A stretch of 9,569 bases of DNA from a bacterium (lineage in GTDB: Bacteria; SZUA-79; Acidulodesulfobacterales; Acidulodesulfobacteraceae), in assembly GCA_021800745.1 (NCBI GenBank), contig JAJYYS010000056.1:1-9569 (forward strand), read 5' to 3'. Both the position numbers and the translations under genes were made by a program. Positions 5,035 to 9,569 of the stretch are shown one piece after another (position 1 is the stretch's first letter; every line of letters starts with the position of its first letter). The notes beneath the pieces are model-generated. The model saw only the letters and a list, made by a program, of their open reading frames with translations, made no database searches and was not told the origin of the DNA.

Positions 5035-6078
5035 TCATATAGGCGGATACAATATTTTCATTGATTCCTTAACTTCTTTAATGGTTTCGGAAGCGATTAT
5101 TTTGGCTTTTTTAGTTCCGGCAAACATAATATCCCATATCTCGTCTTTATTTTTTAAATAATATGCCCTTCGTTCGTTCATCGGTTCAAGAAGCTTTTTA
5201 ATAACCTCGAACAGATTCTCCTTGCACTTTACGCAGCCTATTTTTCCGTTTTTACAGTTGTATTCCGTTTCCTTTATCATGGTATCATTTGAAAAAGCCT
5301 TATGATAAGAGTAGATAGTGCATATTTCCGGGTCCCCTTTGTCTGTCGGATGTATCCTGTTCTTGTCGGTCAAGGCGGATTTTATTTTAGTTTTTATAAG
5401 CTCGAAATCGTCGGAAAGATTAATCGCGTTACCATAGGACTTGCTCATCTTAAGATTTCCGTCGAGTCCGACGAGTTTGGGAAATTTGTCTATCAGGGCG
5501 TAAGGCTCGATTAATTTGCCGCAGTACAATTCATTGAATTTTCTGATTATTTTTCTGGCAAGTTCAATGTGCGGAAGCTGGTCTATTCCAACCGGAACCA
5601 GGTCGGCTTTAAAAATAGCGATATCGGCAGTCTGGCTTACGGGGTAACCCAGAAAACCGTAAGTTAATTCCTTGTAACCCCTTTCATTAGCCTCCGTTTT
5701 AATCGTGGGATTATGTCTTAATGGATTTATGGAAATAAGCATAGAAAAAAAAGTAGTGAGTTCGGAAATTTCGGGTATCATAGACTGTATTGCTATAGTG
5801 GATATTTTCGGGTCTATTCCAGCAGAAAGATAGTCCAAAGCTACAAGAAAAATATTTTCCTTAAGTTTTTCGGGATGTTCGAAATTCGTCGTCAGCGCTT
5901 GAATATCGGCTATCAGGATGAAAGTTTCGTATTTATCCTGCAGCCTCACCCTGTTTTTAAGCGAACCGGCGTAATGCCCCAGATGAAGCGGTCCGGTAGG
6001 CCTGTCGCCGGTTAAGATTCTTTTGTATTTATATTTGGATTCGTCGGCTACAGCCGCGTTTTCAGTTTTGAAATCCAT
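5035..6078 (-). CDS. trpS: Tryptophanyl-tRNA synthetase with Fe-S-type cysteine cluster
   Basis: A 347-residue cytoplasmic class I synthetase that charges tRNA-Trp. The N-terminal ILTGDRPTGPLHLGH block (21-35) carries the HIGH-type motif LHLGH. KMSKS is complete at 210-214, preceded by LVGLDGNL. The tryptophan-pocket region GYPVSQTADIAIFKADLVPVGIDQLPHIELAR (144-175) is well conserved. Length is slightly above the usual 330 because of a roughly 19-residue N-terminal extension before the core. The C-terminal domain has C253-x21-C275-x6-C282-x2-C285, closely matching the [4Fe-4S] site known from Thermotoga maritima TrpRS (C-x22-C-x6-C-x2-C). ATG 6076-6078 has only a weak ribosome site, but no downstream in-frame ATG would keep the HIGH motif. 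It is divergent from nadA with overlapping promoters. No T-box leader is visible. Confidence 0.95.
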   Translation of the reverse strand: MDFKTENAAVADESKYKYKRILTGDRPTGPLHLGHYAGSLKNRVRLQDKYETFILIADIQALTTNFEHPEKLKENIFLVALDYLSAGIDPKISTIAIQSMIPEISELTTFFSMLISINPLRHNPTIKTEANERGYKELTYGFLGYPVSQTADIAIFKADLVPVGIDQLPHIELARKIIRKFNELYCGKLIEPYALIDKFPKLVGLDGNLKMSKSYGNAINLSDDFELIKTKIKSALTDKNRIHPTDKGDPEICTIYSYHKAFSNDTMIKETEYNCKNGKIGCVKCKENLFEVIKKLLEPMNERRAYYLKNKDEIWDIMFAGTKKAKIIASETIKEVKESMKILYPPI

Positions 6079-6110
6079 CGCTTTGATACCGTTTTATGTG
6101 TTTTTTTGGG

Positions 6111-6139
6111 TTTAGTTTTAAATTATAATATGTTATAAT
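6111..6139 (+). promoter_or_regulatory. Putative extended -10 promoter of nadA
   Basis: A perfect TATAAT (6134-6139) is preceded by TG one base upstream (TGTTATAAT, 6131-6139), an extended -10 element. The -35 at 17 bp spacing is weak (TTTAGT, 6111-6116), as is common with extended -10 promoters. The start would be near 6146, giving a leader of about 40 nt. It should also serve glyQ and glyS, since no terminator is seen between nadA and glyQ. Confidence 0.45.
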
Positions 6140-6150
6140 GTTATAAACAA
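6122..6150 (-). promoter_or_regulatory. Putative sigma-70 promoter of trpS
   Basis: On the - strand, TTGTTT (6150-6145), a 17 bp spacer and a perfect TATAAT (6127-6122) lie about 45 bp ahead of the trpS start. Hexamers and spacing are identical to the proposed permease promoter. It overlaps the nadA promoter. Confidence 0.45.
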
Positions 6151-6186
6151 GTTAAAAAATTATCCAAGAAAAGTGCAAGGTTAAAT

Positions 6187-7119
6187 ATGAATAACCGCAA
6201 TAATAATAATTTTGAAAATATAAAAGCAAAGCAGAAGGCGGTTAAAGAGCTTTTAAAAAAAAAGAATGCGGTACTGCTGGCGCATAACTATCAAAGAGAC
6301 GAGATTCAGGAAATTGCCGATTTTCAAGGGGACTCTCTGGAACTTTCCGTTAAAGCCAATAAAACCGATGCCGATATTATAGTATTTTGCGGCGTTAGAT
6401 TTATGGCTGAAAGCGCCGCTATAATGAATCCCGATAAAACGGTTATCCTTCCTAACGAAAATGCCGGTTGTCCCATGGTAGATATGATAACCGCAAAAGA
6501 CATCGTTAATTTAAAAGCAGATTACTCTGATGCTCCGGTAGTAGCCTACGTTAACACGTCCGCCGAATGCAAAGCCGTTTCCGATATATGCTGTACTTCC
6601 GCAAATGCGGTCAAAGTAGTAAATTCGCTGTCCGCCCGAAGAGTCATAATGGTTCCCGACAAAAACCTCGGAAGCTATGTCCAAAGATTTACCGATAAAG
6701 AAATAATAAGCTGGCCGGGTTTTTGCCCCCCGCATCAAAGAACGGTACCCGAAGATATTAAAGCCCTGAAAGAAAAATATCCTGGAGCGGTATTCGTCGC
6801 CCATCCCGAATCCGCCCCCGAAACTATAGACGCCGCAGACCATGTTTCATCAACGTCCGGCATGTATAAGTTCGTGAGGGAATCGACCGCTAAGTATTTT
6901 ATTATAGGAACCGAAAGGGGAATAATGTATAAAATGAAGAAGGAGAACCCGGGTAAAGTTTTTATCCCTTCCAACCCGGGACTAGTCTGTCCGAATATGA
7001 AAAAAACCCATCTCGACGACATTATAAATTCCCTGGAGAATATGGAAAATATTATAAAAATTCCCGAAAACGTTAGAATCCAGGCAAGAAAATCTATTGA
7101 AAATATGCTCGCCCTTTAG
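6187..7119 (+). CDS. nadA: Quinolinate synthase
   Basis: A 310-residue enzyme that condenses iminoaspartate with dihydroxyacetone phosphate to quinolinate in de novo NAD synthesis, using an oxygen-sensitive [4Fe-4S] cluster. The three expected ligands are visible: Cys95 in NAGCPM, Cys180 in WPGFCPPH and Cys268 in GLVCPNMKKT. Other family blocks are LLAHNYQRDEIQEIADFQGDS (30-50), CGVRFMAESA (68-77), YVNTSAECKA (121-130), AHPES (205-209), SSTSGM (221-226) and IIGTERG (239-245). Length matches the short (about 300-residue) NadA form. ATG 6187 follows AAGG (6177-6180) by six bases. The N-terminus is Asn-rich, encoded by AAT/AAC repeats. nadB and nadC are not in the window. glyQ begins about 30 bp downstream, so co-transcription with glyQS is likely though functionally unrelated. 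Confidence 0.96.
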   Translation: MNNRNNNNFENIKAKQKAVKELLKKKNAVLLAHNYQRDEIQEIADFQGDSLELSVKANKTDADIIVFCGVRFMAESAAIMNPDKTVILPNENAGCPMVDMITAKDIVNLKADYSDAPVVAYVNTSAECKAVSDICCTSANAVKVVNSLSARRVIMVPDKNLGSYVQRFTDKEIISWPGFCPPHQRTVPEDIKALKEKYPGAVFVAHPESAPETIDAADHVSSTSGMYKFVRESTAKYFIIGTERGIMYKMKKENPGKVFIPSNPGLVCPNMKKTHLDDIINSLENMENIIKIPENVRIQARKSIENMLAL

Positions 7120-7139
7120 TATAATAAATTTTCTAAAAA

Positions 7140-7145
7140 AGAGGA
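7140..7145 (+). promoter_or_regulatory. Ribosome binding site that fixes the glyQ start
   Basis: AGAGGA lies 6 bases before ATC 7152 and 3 bases before ATT 7149. There is no ATG, GTG or TTG near it in the glyQ frame, and an in-frame TAA at 7134-7136 closes the frame just upstream. The spacing favours the AUC codon. Confidence 0.6.
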
Positions 7146-7151
7146 AAAATT

Positions 7152-8018
7152 ATCAAAACTCCCGATTTTCAACAATTAACTTTTAAACTCCAAAATTTCT
7201 GGTCCGATTTTGGATGCGTAATTTTAGAACCTTACGATATCGAGGTTGGAGCCGCTACATTTGCGCCCTACACGTTTCTTAAATGCCTCGACTGCGAAGA
7301 ATGGAGAGCCGCCTATGTTCAGCCCTCCAGAAGGCCTACGGACGGAAGATACGGCCAAAATCCAAATCGTCTGGGCCGCTACTATCAGTTTCAGGTCGTT
7401 ATACAACCCTATATAAGTAAAATTCAAGAGATTTATTTAGACAGCCTTAAGAGCATCAGCATAAATCCTATAGAGCACGATATAAGGTTTGTTGAAGACG
7501 ATTGGGAGTCTCCCACGCTTGGGGCATGGGGCCTGGGATGGGAAGTATGGCTCGACGGCATGGAAGTAACGCAATTTACCTATTTTCAGCAGATAGGCGG
7601 CGTAGAGCTTTCTAAGCCGGCTATAGAGATTACTTACGGATTAGAAAGAATTGCTATGTTTCTTCAGAATAAAGATAGCGTTTTTGACCTTCAATGGAAC
7701 AATTCCTTTAAATACGGCGATATCCATAAAGACGACGAGTTGCAATTTTCCAAATACAGCTTTGAATATGCAGACGGAGAAATTTTGCATAAATTATTCA
7801 ATTTATATGAAGCGGAATCAAAAAAACTGCTTTCGTTTAAACTGAAAGAGCTTGTGAAGCCTGCATACGAATACTGCCTTAAATGCTCTCACACATTTAA
7901 CATGCTTGATGCAAGAGGGCTTATAAGCGTATCGGAGAGAATGAATTTTATATTAAAGGTAAGGGCGCTTGCCGAAGGATGCGCCAGGCTTTATACCGGT
8001 TATTCCGATAAAGGCTAA
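7152..8018 (+). CDS. glyQ: Glycyl-tRNA synthetase alpha subunit, apparent non-AUG (AUC/AUU) start
   Basis: The catalytic subunit of the alpha2-beta2 glycyl-tRNA synthetase. From ATC 7152 it is 288 residues, close to the usual 290-300. Family blocks run unbroken: [13 protein letters not shown] (5-17), [12 protein letters not shown] (26-37), [14 protein letters not shown] (55-68), [43 protein letters not shown] and [14 protein letters not shown]. The first in-frame ATG (7560) would remove 136 residues including class II motif regions, so it cannot be the start. Between the in-frame stop at 7134 and that ATG there is no ATG, GTG or TTG; the only initiator-like codons near the ribosome site are ATT 7149 and ATC 7152. 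Initiation at ATC would give fMet-KTPDFQQ. The expected Gly-Thr-Phe-His-Pro is Ala-Thr-Phe-Ala-Pro here. A base error in this sequence at the start codon remains possible. Confidence 0.93.
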   Translation: MKTPDFQQLTFKLQNFWSDFGCVILEPYDIEVGAATFAPYTFLKCLDCEEWRAAYVQPSRRPTDGRYGQNPNRLGRYYQFQVVIQPYISKIQEIYLDSLKSISINPIEHDIRFVEDDWESPTLGAWGLGWEVWLDGMEVTQFTYFQQIGGVELSKPAIEITYGLERIAMFLQNKDSVFDLQWNNSFKYGDIHKDDELQFSKYSFEYADGEILHKLFNLYEAESKKLLSFKLKELVKPAYEYCLKCSHTFNMLDARGLISVSERMNFILKVRALAEGCARLYTGYSDKG

Positions 8019-8059
8019 ATTAACTAAAAAAAATAATAAAATAAAATCCGATAATTACC

Positions 8060-9569
8060 GTGAGCGAATATTTATTAGAAATAGGTTCGGGAGAGCTTCC
8101 GTACGACGAGGTAAGGAAAATACCCCCGGCATTAAAAAACATTCTCCAAAATTTTTTGGAAAACGAAATAATGCTTGATGAAAAGCCGGATATAGAAGCA
8201 TTTTCGACTCCGATGCGCACTGTTGTTTTGATTAAAGGACTTCCCTTAAAGTCCCCCGACAGAGAGGTAGAGATCATAGGCCCGCCTATGGGCATATCTT
8301 ACCACGGAGGCGTTCCCGCCGCGCCGCTCTTGCAGTTCATGAAGAAGAACGAAATTTCCGACTACAAAAAAATTTATCCGTTAAACCAGAAAAAAGGCGT
8401 TTATACGGCTTATAAAAAACGTATAAAAGGCATGCCGGTTAGGGATTTATTGACAGCAAACATTCCGCAGTTTATTAAGAAAATTCCTTTCAGAAAAACG
8501 ATGTTTTGGATCGACAAAGAAATACGGTATCCAAGGCCAGTCCTTTGGATATTGTCTATATTCGACGGAAAAAATGCGCCGTTTAATTTTGGAGATATTA
8601 AATCTTCCAACCGTACGTATATTGCGAACCCCCTTTCTTATAAAATGAAATCGGTTAAAATTTCAGGTTCAGAGGACTATTTTGCCGCCGTGTCTTCAAT
8701 CGGCATAATCCTGAAAAACGGCGATAGAAAAAAATACATAGAAACAGGGATTAAATCGCTGTCGAAGGAAGTAAAGGCGGATATACCGGAATACGACGAC
8801 GATTTTATAGACGAAATAACCGGCTTAACCGAAACTCCTTATCCCATAATATGCGGATTTGAAGAAAAATTTCTGTCGGTTCCGGGAGAATTGCTGTCGG
8901 TTGTCATGCGCAAACACCAGAGATTTTTTCCGTTAAGCAAAAACGGCTCCCTGCTGCCTTATTTTGCCGCCGTGGCCGACGTGAACCCCGCCCCCTCCGT
9001 TAAAGAGTCTTTAGAAAACAATATTAAATCCGGATATTCCAAAGTTTTAAGCGCAAGGCTGGCTGATGCCGAATTTTTCTTTAAAGAAGATAACAAAAAA
9101 AAGCCGTCCCATTTTGTCGAAGAAACAAAAAATATTTTGTTTTATCAAGGTTTAGGCTCGTATTTCGATAAAACTAAGAGAATCGGGGAATTGGGAATTT
9201 TTATAGCCGAAAAGCTGAATTTTTCTTGCGGCATGATGTCAGATTTCAAGACTGCGTCAGGATTATTGAAATTCGATCTTGCGACGCATGTCGTATATGA
9301 ATTTCCGGAGATGCAGGGCATAATGGGCAGGATATACGCGAATGCGTCGAAAGAAAGCCCGGAAGTATCGCTGGCTATCGAAGAACATTATTATCCTGTT
9401 TCAAAGGCGAAAAAAAAGCTCCTGCCGTCGAACGACTTATCTGCGCTGTGTTCTTTGTCGGATAAATTAGATACCGTTCTTTCGTTTGTAATGTTAAAAA
9501 AACTCCCTACGGGAGAATCCGACCCTTTTTATCTGCGCAGGGCTATGATAGGCGTAATAGAAATTATTT
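8060..9569 (+). CDS. glyS: Glycyl-tRNA synthetase beta subunit, 3' end beyond the window
   Basis: 503 codons are present, open to the window edge; the family is usually about 690 residues. The beta subunit is needed for tRNA recognition alongside GlyQ. It starts MSEYLLEIGSGELP, matching the family signature LLEIGTEELP with S-G in place of T-E, which fixes GTG 8060 as the start. Further blocks: RYPRPVLW (about 156-163), LLSVVMRKHQRFFPL (about 278-292), RLADAEFFF, KFDLATHVVYEFPEMQGIMG (404 onward; usually KADLVTxMVxEFxELQG), EEHYYP, and DPFYLRRA (488-495; usually DPFxLRR). The start lies 41 bp after the glyQ stop. No Shine-Dalgarno sequence is visible in that A-rich gap, so translation may depend on coupling to glyQ or on an unstructured leader. 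Confidence 0.94.
   Translation, partial: MSEYLLEIGSGELPYDEVRKIPPALKNILQNFLENEIMLDEKPDIEAFSTPMRTVVLIKGLPLKSPDREVEIIGPPMGISYHGGVPAAPLLQFMKKNEISDYKKIYPLNQKKGVYTAYKKRIKGMPVRDLLTANIPQFIKKIPFRKTMFWIDKEIRYPRPVLWILSIFDGKNAPFNFGDIKSSNRTYIANPLSYKMKSVKISGSEDYFAAVSSIGIILKNGDRKKYIETGIKSLSKEVKADIPEYDDDFIDEITGLTETPYPIICGFEEKFLSVPGELLSVVMRKHQRFFPLSKNGSLLPYFAAVADVNPAPSVKESLENNIKSGYSKVLSARLADAEFFFKEDNKKKPSHFVEETKNILFYQGLGSYFDKTKRIGELGIFIAEKLNFSCGMMSDFKTASGLLKFDLATHVVYEFPEMQGIMGRIYANASKESPEVSLAIEEHYYPVSKAKKKLLPSNDLSALCSLSDKLDTVLSFVMLKKLPTGESDPFYLRRAMIGVIEII

Noticed and set aside
6079..6186. T-box riboswitch or attenuator ahead of trpS (also considered in the 32 bp before glyQ)
   Set aside because: The leaders are too short and no T-box core sequence, specifier stem or terminator hairpin is visible.
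7560..8018. A 152-residue frame starting at ATG 7560 as a separate gene or truncated glyQ
   Set aside because: The same frame continues upstream without a stop to 7137 and encodes the conserved N-terminal part of GlyQ, so ATG 7560 is an internal methionine (residue 137).
7969..8178. A 69-residue + strand frame spanning the glyQ-glyS junction
   Set aside because: It overlaps the end of glyQ and the start of glyS in another frame and its translation is basic and unlike any family; it is a shadow frame.
1..9569. tRNA or rRNA genes, CRISPR arrays, IS elements or prophage genes
   Set aside because: No spaced direct repeats, transposase motifs, integrase or structural-RNA signatures were seen on either strand; codon use looks even across the genes.

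Overview
This 9.6 kb window is a compact stretch of bacterial chromosome, rather AT-rich in codon choice. It has mostly housekeeping genes and one uncharacterised two-gene redox unit. Separate alpha and beta glycyl-tRNA synthetase genes (glyQ, glyS) point to a bacterium. Several products carry likely iron-sulfur sites: a CDGSH-type tail, an HgdB-like protein, an HgdC-like ATPase, a cysteine-cluster TrpRS and NadA. This suggests an anaerobe or microaerophile. My best guess is a low-GC deltaproteobacterium-like lineage, but that is inference and no marker here settles it.

Layout. Bases 1-114 are the 3' end of a + strand CDGSH-type gene. It converges, with an 11 bp gap, on a - strand APC-family amino acid permease of YveA type (126-1697). 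A 150 bp divergent intergenic region with overlapping promoters and a 28 bp palindrome leads to trxB, thioredoxin reductase (1848-2762, +). Two + strand genes follow: an HgdB/BcrB-like protein (2853-3767) and an HgdC-like ASKHA ATPase (3810-4463). They end at a perfect 18 bp-arm palindrome (4491-4527) that is probably a bidirectional terminator. From the other side a DsrE-like protein (4553-4930, -) and Fe-S-type trpS (5035-6078, -) converge on it. A second divergent promoter region (6079-6186) drives trpS leftward and nadA (6187-7119, +) rightward. glyQ (7152-8018) and glyS (8060 to the window edge) follow nadA closely and are probably co-transcribed with it.

Main points. (1) glyQ has no ATG, GTG or TTG that would keep its conserved N-terminal third. 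It appears to start at AUC 7152, or less likely AUU 7149, just behind an AGAGGA ribosome binding site. (2) The HgdB-like/HgdC-like pair resembles a stripped-down ATP-driven low-potential electron transfer system (2-hydroxyacyl-CoA dehydratase or double-cubane-cluster protein type) with no second dehydratase subunit. It is the best candidate here for an undescribed system. (3) TrxB ends in an extra C-x-x-C. (4) The palindromes at 1800-1827 and 4491-4527 share a core and may be two copies of one REP-like family.

No tRNA, rRNA, CRISPR array or transposase is visible, and no gene-free stretch exceeds 300 bases.
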